A stretch of DNA of 64,000 nucleotides from Cryobacterium luteum (GTDB lineage Bacteria; Actinomycetota; Actinomycetes; Actinomycetales; Microbacteriaceae). The notes under the pieces were generated by a model that ran no database searches, had not been told where the DNA came from, and worked only from the letters and a program-made list of their open reading frames with translations. This document shows positions 1 through 6,416 of this stretch, piece by piece. Made by a program: the position numbers and the translations under genes. Location: the NCBI RefSeq assembly GCF_900110125.1, contig NZ_FOCN01000011.1, positions 1 through 64,000 on the forward strand, written 5' to 3'. Position 1 is the first letter of the stretch. The number at the start of each line of letters is the position of its first letter.

Positions 1-2
1 AC

Positions 3-428
3 CAACCCGTGTTGTTCGGCCACACCGGCACGATTCTCAACCTCGGCACCAGCAACCGGTTCTTCACCACCCAACAACGAAGAGCCCTCGCCGCCCGCGA
101 CGGCGGCTGCGTCATCCCCGGCTGCACCGTGCCACCCCAACACACCCAGGCCCACCACGTCATCCCGTGGAACCAAGGCGGCCCCACCGACATCGGAAAC
201 GCCGTGCTCATCTGCAACGCCGCCCACTCCAGCATCGACACCTCCGGCTGGAACATCCAAATGCGAAACGGCCGACCCTGGATCCGCGGCCCCCTCCTCT
301 TCGACCCCACCCAAACCTGGCGCCCCGCCGGCCAGAACCGTGCCGCCACCCCCACCGAACCATCCAACTGGAACAAATCTGTGCACCAGCCCACCGGCTT
401 ACCATCCAGCCCGCCAACTAGCGTCTAG
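3..428 (+). CDS. HNH endonuclease domain protein, C-terminal part (5' truncated by window edge)
   Basis: Only the C-terminal 141 or so codons are present; the reading frame is open to the first base of the window, so the start lies outside. The visible part carries a zinc-knuckle HNH nuclease domain: a Cys pair (CVIPGC), then AHHVIPW, an Asn in GNAVLIC and a final His in AAHSSID, the classic H-N-H order. This arrangement is typical of the DUF222/13E12-type proteins that are abundant and often multicopy in actinobacteria, where the missing N-terminal half would be the DUF222 part. These proteins are presumed DNA endonucleases, but their cellular role is not established. The tail after the HNH domain is Pro/Thr/Ser rich and looks disordered. 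Repeat arrays begin one base after the stop. Confidence 0.85.
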   Translation, partial: QPVLFGHTGTILNLGTSNRFFTTQQRRALAARDGGCVIPGCTVPPQHTQAHHVIPWNQGGPTDIGNAVLICNAAHSSIDTSGWNIQMRNGRPWIRGPLLFDPTQTWRPAGQNRAATPTEPSNWNKSVHQPTGLPSSPPTSV

Positions 429-463
429 CCTCAAGCCTCAAGCCTCAAGCCTCAAGCCTCACG
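429..463. repeat. 7-bp tandem repeat, unit CCTCAAG
   Basis: Four perfect head-to-tail copies of CCTCAAG (429-456) and a fifth imperfect copy (CCTCACG, 457-463) start directly after the HNH gene stop codon. The period is not a multiple of three and the array is outside any gene, so copy-number change would not affect a reading frame. Between 463 and the next gene at 742 only this array, the neighbouring one and unremarkable sequence are seen. Confidence 0.9.
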
Positions 464-471
464 CCAGCCCG

Positions 472-513
472 CCAGCGGCCAGCGGCCAGCGGCCAGCGGC
501 CAGCGGCCAGCGG
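472..513. repeat. 7-bp tandem repeat, unit CCAGCGG
   Basis: Six perfect copies of CCAGCGG lie 8 bp after the CCTCAAG array. The two arrays share period but not sequence. They probably arose by slipped-strand replication; no hairpin or protein-binding role is evident. The rest of the gap up to 741 holds nothing recognised. Confidence 0.9.
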
Positions 514-741
514 GAATTATCTCGGACTGCCCGGGTCTGCCTGTCAAACGATATTTCCGACCTGACGCACTGGACGAAGGTTTGACGGGACAGGTACCGT
601 AGTGACGACACGGCATGCCTGAGGTAAAAGACAAGATCTCAGCCCACGTCTCAGGCCCGCGGCGCCGACTCGGCGAGATCGCAGCTCATCTGCCTGGTGC
701 TGTAACCAGTTCCGCGGTCCAACGCAAAACAAGGAGACCCG

Positions 742-1032
742 ATGTCCTTTCAGGCCTATCTCACGGCGATCGAAGACAAGACCGGTTTGACGCCGCGTGC
801 GCTGGTCGCGCTGGCACACGAGCGCGGTCTCGATGACCCCGCGACGAAGGCTGGCGCCATCGTCGACTGGCTCAAGGCCGACTACGGCCTCGGCCGCGGG
901 CACGCGATGGCCTTGGTCTACGTAATCAAGAACGGCACGACGATCAGCGAGAAGCACGTCGGCACCGACGGCGTGCATCGGGACGAGTCCGTCGAGCTGT
1001 GGCTCGACGGCAAAAACTCCCGTCCGGTCTGA
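742..1032 (+). CDS. DUF4287 domain-containing protein
   Basis: This 96-residue protein matches the DUF4287 pattern along its whole length: FQAYLTAIEDKTGLTP at the N-terminus, KAGAIVDWLKADYGLGRGHA in the middle and a VIKNG...ISEKHV end. In many bacteria the domain is found alone or fused to a second domain (DUF5655); here it stands alone with a short acidic tail. A clear ribosome binding site (AGGAG) lies 6 bases before the ATG, which fixes the start. The molecular function of DUF4287 is unknown, although the KAG-x-I-x-x-W-L pattern looks like a small helical nucleic-acid or protein binding fold. Transcribed alone; the next gene has its own promoter box. Confidence 0.85.
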   Translation: MSFQAYLTAIEDKTGLTPRALVALAHERGLDDPATKAGAIVDWLKADYGLGRGHAMALVYVIKNGTTISEKHVGTDGVHRDESVELWLDGKNSRPV

Positions 1033-1050
1033 CGCGCGCCGCGGCGGGGT

Positions 1051-1056
1051 TAGCGT
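1051..1056 (+). promoter_or_regulatory. -10 box of a leaderless promoter (TAGCGT)
   Basis: TAGCGT ends exactly six bases before the ATG at 1063, and there is no Shine-Dalgarno sequence. This is the spacing expected when transcription starts at the A of the start codon, as is common in actinobacteria. A weak -35 candidate (TCTGAC, 1028-1033) sits 17 bp upstream, at the end of the preceding gene. Confidence 0.6.
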
Positions 1057-1062
1057 TACAGC

Positions 1063-2025
1063 ATGAGTTCCGTCACTCCGTCTGCGGTCGTTCTGAAATG
1101 GGCTGCCCGAGAACTCGGCGTCAGCGAGCTGCACTGGGTGCGCACGCTGCCCGGAGGCACCCACGCCACAACGACCGTCGTCGCCGCAAGCGACGGAACC
1201 GAGTTCGTGCTGCGCCAGTTTCCGCCCGGCGACGACGCTGTGCGCCGCGAAATTCGCGTTCTCGCCGGGCTCGGCGGGCTCGGGGACCTCGCCCCGCACC
1301 TGCTCGCCGCCGACCCAGACGGCACAGCGCACTCTGACAGCACAGCGCACGGTGACAGCACAGCGCACTCTCACAGCACAGCGCACGGTGACAGCACAGC
1401 GCACTCTGACAGCACAGCGCACGGTGACAGCACAGCGCACTCTGACAGCGGATGCCCGCTCATCGTCACGACCCTGCTGCCGGGTCGAGCCTCGATCACC
1501 CCCACCGACCCGCACGACTTTGCGCGGCAGCTCGGAGCAGCGCTCGCGCGCATCCACTCGCTGGCCACTGATCCGGCGCTTCCCGATCTGTTCACCGAAC
1601 CGAGGGCTGATTCACCACTGCGTTCGCTGTGGCGCGAGCTCGCCGGCGAACCCCGCGTGCTCACCCACAACGATTTCTGGTCGGGCAACACCGTTTGGCA
1701 GCAGGAGAGGCTCACCGGGATCGTGGATTGGTCGGGTGCCGGGTTGGCGCCGCGTGGCTACGATCTGGCCTGGTGTCGTCAGGACCTCGTTTTTCTCTAT
1801 GACGCAACGGTTGCCGAGGAGTTCACGCGCACCTACGACGAGGCATTCGGCTCCCCCACACCCAACGTGGCGCTCTGGGACCACTTCGCCGCACTGAAGG
1901 CCTACCCCCGGGTGGAAACGTGGGCGCCCAACTACCAGGACCTCGGCAGAACCGACCTCGACGGTGCCGAACTGCGCCGACGGTTGACCGAGTGGATGCT
2001 CGAGCTGGGCGTCACGGGCCACTGA
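1063..2025 (+). CDS. Aminoglycoside phosphotransferase-family kinase-like protein with internal repeat insert
   Basis: The 320-residue product has the choline/aminoglycoside kinase fold. The catalytic loop is HNDFWSGN (H202, D204, N209) and the metal-binding Asp is in IVDW (D222). The N-terminal lobe contains a nucleotide-binding pattern (GGTHATTTVV, then VLRQF with a candidate Lys replacement by Arg). Residues 86 to 129, between the N-lobe and the hinge (CPLIVTTLLPG), are made almost only of the hexapeptide D-S-T-A-H-S/G, encoded by an 18-bp minisatellite; this is an insertion relative to the family. The substrate is not known: such proteins phosphorylate sugars, choline or aminoglycosides, and no resistance context is seen. 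The gene seems leaderless. Confidence 0.8.
   Translation: MSSVTPSAVVLKWAARELGVSELHWVRTLPGGTHATTTVVAASDGTEFVLRQFPPGDDAVRREIRVLAGLGGLGDLAPHLLAADPDGTAHSDSTAHGDSTAHSHSTAHGDSTAHSDSTAHGDSTAHSDSGCPLIVTTLLPGRASITPTDPHDFARQLGAALARIHSLATDPALPDLFTEPRADSPLRSLWRELAGEPRVLTHNDFWSGNTVWQQERLTGIVDWSGAGLAPRGYDLAWCRQDLVFLYDATVAEEFTRTYDEAFGSPTPNVALWDHFAALKAYPRVETWAPNYQDLGRTDLDGAELRRRLTEWMLELGVTGH
1318..1449 (+). repeat. 18-bp in-frame minisatellite, seven copies
   Basis: Seven units of GACAGCACAGCGCACTCT or the variant ending GGT follow each other, alternating TCT and GGT ends so that a 36-bp higher-order repeat is visible. One unit begins CAC and the first has GGC for AGC. The period is a multiple of three, so expansion only lengthens the Asp-Ser-Thr-Ala-His linker of the surrounding kinase-like protein. 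Confidence 0.95.
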
Positions 2026-2048
2026 CGCAGGAGTTCGTTAACGAGACG

Positions 2049-2070
2049 GGGCCCCACCGAAGTGGGGCCC
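2049..2070. terminator. Bidirectional hairpin between convergent genes
   Basis: A perfect 9-bp stem (GGGCCCCAC with GTGGGGCCC) closes a 4-base loop. Read on the minus strand the loop is UUCG on a C-G pair, a very stable tetraloop. It lies between the convergent kinase-like gene and yceI. There is no U-run after it on the plus strand; the minus-strand side has CCCGUCUCGUU. Confidence 0.75.
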
Positions 2071-2088
2071 TGCTCAAAAACCTACGGG

Positions 2089-2649
2089 TTACGCGTTGAG
2101 CGCGGCCTGCAGTTCGAGCGTGATGGTGACCTTGTCGCCGAGCAGCATGCCGCCGGTTTCGAGTGCTGCGTTGTAGGTGAGGCCGAAGTCTTCGCGGTTG
2201 ACCTCGGTCTTGGCCGTGGCACCGAACTTGTAGTTGCCGTAGGGGTCTCCGCCGAAGCCACCGAACTCGAATTCGAAGGTGGCCGGCTTGGTGACGCCCT
2301 TGATGGTGATGTTGCCGTCGACGAGGTACTCGCCCTTGACTTCACGCATACCGGTCGACGCGAAGTCGATGGTCGGGTACGTCTCGGCGTCGAAGAAGTC
2401 TCCGGTGCGCAGGTGGCCGTCGCGGTTGGGCTCATTGGTGTTGATTGAGACAACCTTGGCGGAGGCGGTGACGCTCGTTTCGAGCGGGTTCTCGCCGGTC
2501 ACGAAGGTGGCGTCGAAATCATCGAAGGTGCCCTTGACCTTGCTGATGACAATGTGACGAATGCTGAAGCTGACGGAGCTGTGAGTCTTGTCGATGGTCC
2601 AGGTGCCGGCCTTGTAGCCCGGAATGCTCGTTACGGTGGTCTCGCTCAT
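2089..2649 (-). CDS. YceI family protein
   Basis: The 186-residue protein has the YceI signature throughout: GTWTIDKTHSSVSFSIRH at the N-terminus, then HLRTGDFFDAETYPTIDF and GYLTIKG-like VDGNITIKGVTKP, ending VTITLELQA. YceI proteins are lipocalin-like beta barrels that bind long isoprenoid or polyisoprenoid lipids. This one has no signal peptide and is presumably cytoplasmic, as is usual in actinobacteria. The ATG at 2649 is preferred over earlier in-frame codons because GAGGAG stands eight bases upstream and the family pattern begins soon after it. The ligand is not known. Confidence 0.9.
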   Translation of the reverse strand: MSETTVTSIPGYKAGTWTIDKTHSSVSFSIRHIVISKVKGTFDDFDATFVTGENPLETSVTASAKVVSINTNEPNRDGHLRTGDFFDAETYPTIDFASTGMREVKGEYLVDGNITIKGVTKPATFEFEFGGFGGDPYGNYKFGATAKTEVNREDFGLTYNAALETGGMLLGDKVTITLELQAALNA

Positions 2650-2843
2650 AGAAGTTCTCCTCAAGTGTGTGGGCCCAGGAATTGTCGCCCTCGGATACAT
2701 GCAAGCGCATAGAAGGCGGTCGTATTCCCCAAAACCCAAATATTCATCAACCCCTGTTCGGGCGTTAAGCCGAGGCCTAGACTCAGCCCGACCGAATAGG
2801 CTCACACTGTCACGGGGTTCTGTATGTTTATTGGGAGGTAGCT

Positions 2844-3641
2844 GTGAGCGCACGACGGGCACAGAGCATGCAGGGCGTGGCCGGCGAGGGCGTCCTGATC
2901 GCCGCCGGGGGCCGCGCCATTCTGCTGCAGCTGGCCAACCCGGCGATCGGGCACGGCGTCGCCGATCACAGCCATTTCGCCGCCAGGCCGCTCGACCGAC
3001 TGAACGGCACGCTCAGTTATGTCTATGCCACCGTGTTCGGTGATGCCGACCTGGCCGCTGCGATGGCCGCGCGCGTCAACCACGCGCACGTCCCGGTGCA
3101 CTCCGATGGCACCGCTCCCAGGTACAACGCCTTTACCCCCGAATTGCAGCTCTGGGTCGCCGCAACGCTGTACGAGTCCGCCACCGACCTGCATGGTCGG
3201 CTGTACGGCCCGCTCGACGAGGAAACGGCCGATGCGGTCTATCGCGAGTACTCCCGCCTGGGCACCTCGCTGCAGGTGCCAGCACAACTCTGGCCGGCAG
3301 ACCGCACCGCGTTCCGCCGCTATTGGAACGACCAGCTCGCACTTCTCACAACGGATGCCAGGACCCGCGCCGTCGCGCACGACCTGCTGCACTCACGCAC
3401 CGCGCCGCTCTGGTATCGCGCCGCCCTCCCCCTGGCGCGGCTGATGACGGCCGGCCTGCTGCCTTCGCACGTACGGGTGCTGTTCGACCTGCCCTGGTCG
3501 GCGCGGCACCAGCGGCGATTCAACCGGGTGCTGGCTGGCATCCGCTTGATATATCCGCGCCTGCCGCGCCGCGTGCGCCACTGGCCGAAGAATCACTACC
3601 TGCGCGCCCTGCACGCTTCTCTGCCCGCGCCGGTAGTGTGA
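2844..3641 (+). CDS. Oxygenase MpaB / DUF2236 family protein
   Basis: The 265-residue sequence fits the DUF2236 (MpaB/latex clearing protein-like) family: GEGVLIAAGGRAILLQLANPAI, then RLNGTLSYVYATVFGD, NHAHVPVH, and LWVAATLYESATDLHGRLYGPL, with a helical C-terminus. Family members are all-helical b-type haem proteins; some oxidise polyprenoids or act in secondary metabolism, but most are uncharacterised. The GTG at 2844 is chosen because GGGAGGTAG precedes it. It stands two to seven bases ahead of the Lrp-type regulator gene and divergently from yceI. Substrate cannot be said from sequence. Confidence 0.85.
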   Translation: MSARRAQSMQGVAGEGVLIAAGGRAILLQLANPAIGHGVADHSHFAARPLDRLNGTLSYVYATVFGDADLAAAMAARVNHAHVPVHSDGTAPRYNAFTPELQLWVAATLYESATDLHGRLYGPLDEETADAVYREYSRLGTSLQVPAQLWPADRTAFRRYWNDQLALLTTDARTRAVAHDLLHSRTAPLWYRAALPLARLMTAGLLPSHVRVLFDLPWSARHQRRFNRVLAGIRLIYPRLPRRVRHWPKNHYLRALHASLPAPVV

Positions 3642-3647
3642 AAGCCC

Positions 3648-4136
3648 ATGACGCAGCCGCAGCCTCCCCACCCCGGACTCGACAGCACGGATCGCCAGAT
3701 CATCGCCGAGCTCAGCCGCGACGGGCGTCTCTCGATGCGTCAACTCGCCCTGCTGGTGCACATCTCCCGCACCGCCGCCCACACTCGGGTGCAGAAATTG
3801 ATCAGCCACGGCGTGATCAACGGATTCGGCGCGCAGACCGACCGCAAGGCCCTCGGACTCAACGTATCGGCGCTCGTCGTCGTGAAGATCGGCGATGTCG
3901 CCTGGGGCGAGATCGCCGCCCAGCTGGCCCGATTGCCGTTTGTCGAGAAGGCCCAGGCGGTGAGCGGTGACATCGACATCATCCTCACGGTGAGTGCTCC
4001 CGACCATGAGCAGCTCAGTCAGGCCATTTTGCGCGACATCCACACTATGCCGGGTGTGATCTCCACCCGCTCGCACCTGATTCTCGACGAAATCATCGGT
4101 CACGCCCCCGGCTCCACCCCGGACGCTTGGCACTGA
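3648..4136 (+). CDS. Lrp/AsnC family transcriptional regulator, probable BkdR-like regulator
   Basis: This 162-residue protein has an N-terminal winged helix-turn-helix (LDSTDRQIIAELSRDGRLSMRQLA, then SRTAAHTRVQKLISHGVI) and a C-terminal RAM/AsnC effector domain (VSALVVVKI...VEKAQAVSGDIDIILTV...IHTMPGVISTRSHLIL). Lrp-type proteins form octamers and respond to amino acids. Its placement directly upstream of, and in the same direction as, the branched-chain 2-oxoacid dehydrogenase genes is the usual position of BkdR, which senses branched-chain amino acids; the assignment is inference from context. A TAGTGT box ends eight bases before the ATG and overlaps the stop codon of the preceding gene. 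Confidence 0.85.
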   Translation: MTQPQPPHPGLDSTDRQIIAELSRDGRLSMRQLALLVHISRTAAHTRVQKLISHGVINGFGAQTDRKALGLNVSALVVVKIGDVAWGEIAAQLARLPFVEKAQAVSGDIDIILTVSAPDHEQLSQAILRDIHTMPGVISTRSHLILDEIIGHAPGSTPDAWH

Positions 4137-4157
4137 TTCACGGTTTCATCGTTCCGT

Positions 4158-4187
4158 TTGGCCGCCGTCTGGCATCTGCTCGGCCAA
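4158..4187. promoter_or_regulatory. Inverted repeat, possible Lrp-type operator before the bkd operon
   Basis: TTGGCCG (4158-4164) and CGGCCAA (4181-4187) form a perfect 7-bp inverted repeat with a 16-bp spacer, in the 109-bp gap between the Lrp/AsnC gene and E1alpha. The half-sites are about two and a bit helical turns apart, compatible with a dimeric regulator. No convincing promoter hexamers were identified around it. Confidence 0.4.
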
Positions 4188-4245
4188 TCGTTCACAACTA
4201 CGAAAAGGCGCAGCACACCGCGCCAAAAGGGCGCAACATTGCCTC

Positions 4246-5400
4246 ATGAGCCTCAATGTCGAGAGCACGCCGCTGACGGCGGTGCTGGCACCCCCACCCC
4301 TTCGTTTGATCGACGACACCGGTCACGCGGTTGCCGAAAGCGAGAGCGGCGGCTTCAGGCTGCCGGCCGTCGATACCCTCCTCGGTCTTTATCGACAGAT
4401 GGTCATCGCCCGCCGGTTCGACGTGCAGGTCACCGCCCTCACGAGACAGGGGCGACTGGCCACCTACCCCTCCGCCCTCGGCCAGGAGGCGTGCGAGATC
4501 GCCGCGGTCGCCGCGCTCTCGCCGCAGGACTGGCTGTTTCCGACCTACCGCGACAGCATCGCGCTGCTCACCCGAGGCGTCGAGCCGAAGGACATCCTCG
4601 CCGCCTTCCGCGGCGACTGGCACAGCGGCTACGACTATCAGCAGCATCGGATCGCCCCGCAGGCCACGCCGCTCGCCACCCAGGCGCTGCACGCCGTCGG
4701 CCTGGCCACCGCCGCCAAGCTCAAACGCGACGACACCGTGGCCCTCACCCTGCTCGGCGACGGCGCCACGAGTGAGGGCGACGCCCACGAGGCGTTCAAC
4801 TTCGCCGCCGTCTGGCAGGCTCCCGTGGTCTTCGTCGTGCAGAACAACCAATTCGCCATCAGCGTGCCCCTCGACAAGCAGATGGCCTGCCGCACCATCG
4901 CCGACAAGGCGATCGGGTACGGCATGCCCGGCTACTACGTCGACGGCAACGACGTCGCCGCCATGTACGCCGTCATCTCGGCGGCCATGCACCGCGCCCG
5001 AAGCGGCGGCGGCCCCACCCTGATCGAGGGCCTCACCTACCGCATTGAAGCCCACACCAACTCGGACGACCCCACCCGGTACCGCAAAACCGCCGACGTC
5101 GACCTGTGGCGCAGCCGCGACCCGATCGAGCGCCTGGAAAAATACCTCGTCGCGCAAGGCGCCCTCTCCACCGAGGCGCGGGCCGACATCGCGGCCGTCG
5201 CTGAGCAACTCGCCGCGACCACCCGGGAATGTATGACCGATCAGGCGGTCGTCGATCCGCTCGAACTGTTCGAGCACGTCTATTCCACCCCTCGCACCGC
5301 CCTGGCCGAGCAGCGCGCCTTCCTGGCGGCCGAACTCGACGGGGATGCTTCGGCATCCGCTGCGCTGAGTGGCACGAACACCGAAGAGAGCACCCGATGA
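4246..5400 (+). CDS. bkdA: Branched-chain 2-oxoacid dehydrogenase E1 component, alpha subunit
   Basis: The 384-residue protein is an alpha subunit of a thiamine diphosphate-dependent 2-oxoacid dehydrogenase. The ThDP motif runs from GDGATSEGD (about residue 171) to VVQNNQFAISVP, and LFPTYRDS and the phosphorylation-loop-like YRIEAHTNSDDPTRYR are present. With E1beta it decarboxylates the keto acids from Leu, Ile and Val and passes the acyl group to E2. Actinobacteria normally use a fused AceE-type E1 for pyruvate, so an alpha2-beta2 enzyme beside an Lrp regulator points to branched-chain substrates rather than pyruvate. There is no strong ribosome binding site. The stop overlaps the E1beta start. 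Confidence 0.85.
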   Translation: MSLNVESTPLTAVLAPPPLRLIDDTGHAVAESESGGFRLPAVDTLLGLYRQMVIARRFDVQVTALTRQGRLATYPSALGQEACEIAAVAALSPQDWLFPTYRDSIALLTRGVEPKDILAAFRGDWHSGYDYQQHRIAPQATPLATQALHAVGLATAAKLKRDDTVALTLLGDGATSEGDAHEAFNFAAVWQAPVVFVVQNNQFAISVPLDKQMACRTIADKAIGYGMPGYYVDGNDVAAMYAVISAAMHRARSGGGPTLIEGLTYRIEAHTNSDDPTRYRKTADVDLWRSRDPIERLEKYLVAQGALSTEARADIAAVAEQLAATTRECMTDQAVVDPLELFEHVYSTPRTALAEQRAFLAAELDGDASASAALSGTNTEESTR

Positions 5401-6416
5401 GCCCGCAGCAGACTCTGGAAACCGGCACCTCTGTGCGCGCGCCGGAAAACCTCACTATGGCCGCCGCCCTCAACGCGGCCATTCGCGATGCCATGGTCGA
5501 CGATCCGACGATCGTATTGTTCGGCGAAGACGTCGGACCGCTCGGCGGCGTTTTTCGGGTCACCGACGGGCTCTACGCCGAATTCGGCGAGACCCGGGTG
5601 AGCGACTCCCCGCTGGCCGAGGCCGGCATCGTGGGTACCGCGATCGGCATGGCCATGTACGGCCTGCGCCCGGTCGTGGAAATGCAGTTCGACGCGTTCA
5701 GCTACCCGGCATTCCAGCAGATCGTGTCGCACGTGGCGAAGATGCGCAACCGCACCCGCGGCAAGATCGGGCTGCCGATCGTCATTCGCATTCCCTACGC
5801 CGGCGATATCGGCGGCGTCGAGCATCACTCCGATTCCTCCGAGGCCTACTGGACGGCAACGCCCGGACTCACGGTGGTCAGCCCGTCCAACCCGGCCGAC
5901 GCCTATTCCATGCTCCGCGAGGCGATCGCCAGTGACGACCCGGTCATCTTCATGGAGCCGAAGAGCCGGTACTGGAGCAAAGCGTCGCTCGCCCTGCCGG
6001 TGCAGACCGAGCCGTTGAACAAGGCGAAGGTGCTGCGCGAGGGCACCGATGTCACGCTCATTGCGTACGGTCCGACCGTGAAGACCGCCCTCGCCACGGC
6101 CGAACAGGCAACGAATGAGGGGCTCTCGATCGAGGTCATCGATCTGCGGTCGCTCTCACCCTTCGATGACGAGACGGTGGGGGCATCCGTGCGCAAGACC
6201 GGCCGGGCCGCCATCGTGCACGAGGCCGCGCAGTTCGGCGGCTACGGCGCCGAGGTCGCCGCCCGCCTCACCGAGCGCAACTTCTTCTACCTGGCCGCTC
6301 CGATTCTGCGCATCACCGGCTTCGACATTCCGTACCCGTCGCCCAAACTCGAGGAGTACTTCTTGCCGACCCCGGACCGTATTCTGGCCGCACTCTCTAC
6401 CTGGGAATGGTCCTGA
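5397..6416 (+). CDS. bkdB: Branched-chain 2-oxoacid dehydrogenase E1 component, beta subunit
   Basis: This 339-residue beta subunit starts at an ATGA overlap with E1alpha, where the family N-terminus (LTMAAALNAAIRDAM) begins; the longer upstream open frame is only the shadow of E1alpha. Typical blocks are VLFGEDVGPLGGVFRVTDGL, RVSDSPLAEAGIVGTAIGMA, VEMQFDAFSYPAFQQIVSH and the HSDSSEAYW segment, followed by the C-terminal transketolase-like domain (LREGTDVTLIAYG...IEVIDLRSLSPFD). It shapes the ThDP pocket together with E1alpha and binds E2. Tight coupling to its neighbours suggests equal synthesis of the two subunits. Confidence 0.9.
   Translation: MSPQQTLETGTSVRAPENLTMAAALNAAIRDAMVDDPTIVLFGEDVGPLGGVFRVTDGLYAEFGETRVSDSPLAEAGIVGTAIGMAMYGLRPVVEMQFDAFSYPAFQQIVSHVAKMRNRTRGKIGLPIVIRIPYAGDIGGVEHHSDSSEAYWTATPGLTVVSPSNPADAYSMLREAIASDDPVIFMEPKSRYWSKASLALPVQTEPLNKAKVLREGTDVTLIAYGPTVKTALATAEQATNEGLSIEVIDLRSLSPFDDETVGASVRKTGRAAIVHEAAQFGGYGAEVAARLTERNFFYLAAPILRITGFDIPYPSPKLEEYFLPTPDRILAALSTWEWS

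Noticed and set aside
1-428. Group I or homing element around the HNH gene
   Set aside because: Only the C-terminal part is visible and the domain layout is that of DUF222-HNH proteins, not an intron or intein.
1318-1449. 18-bp repeats as a CRISPR or attachment array
   Set aside because: Repeats are directly adjacent, in frame in a gene, and have no spacers.
544-1557. Minus-strand frame containing VRCAVTVRCAV repeats
   Set aside because: It is the reverse reading of the kinase minisatellite and has no start signal or homology.
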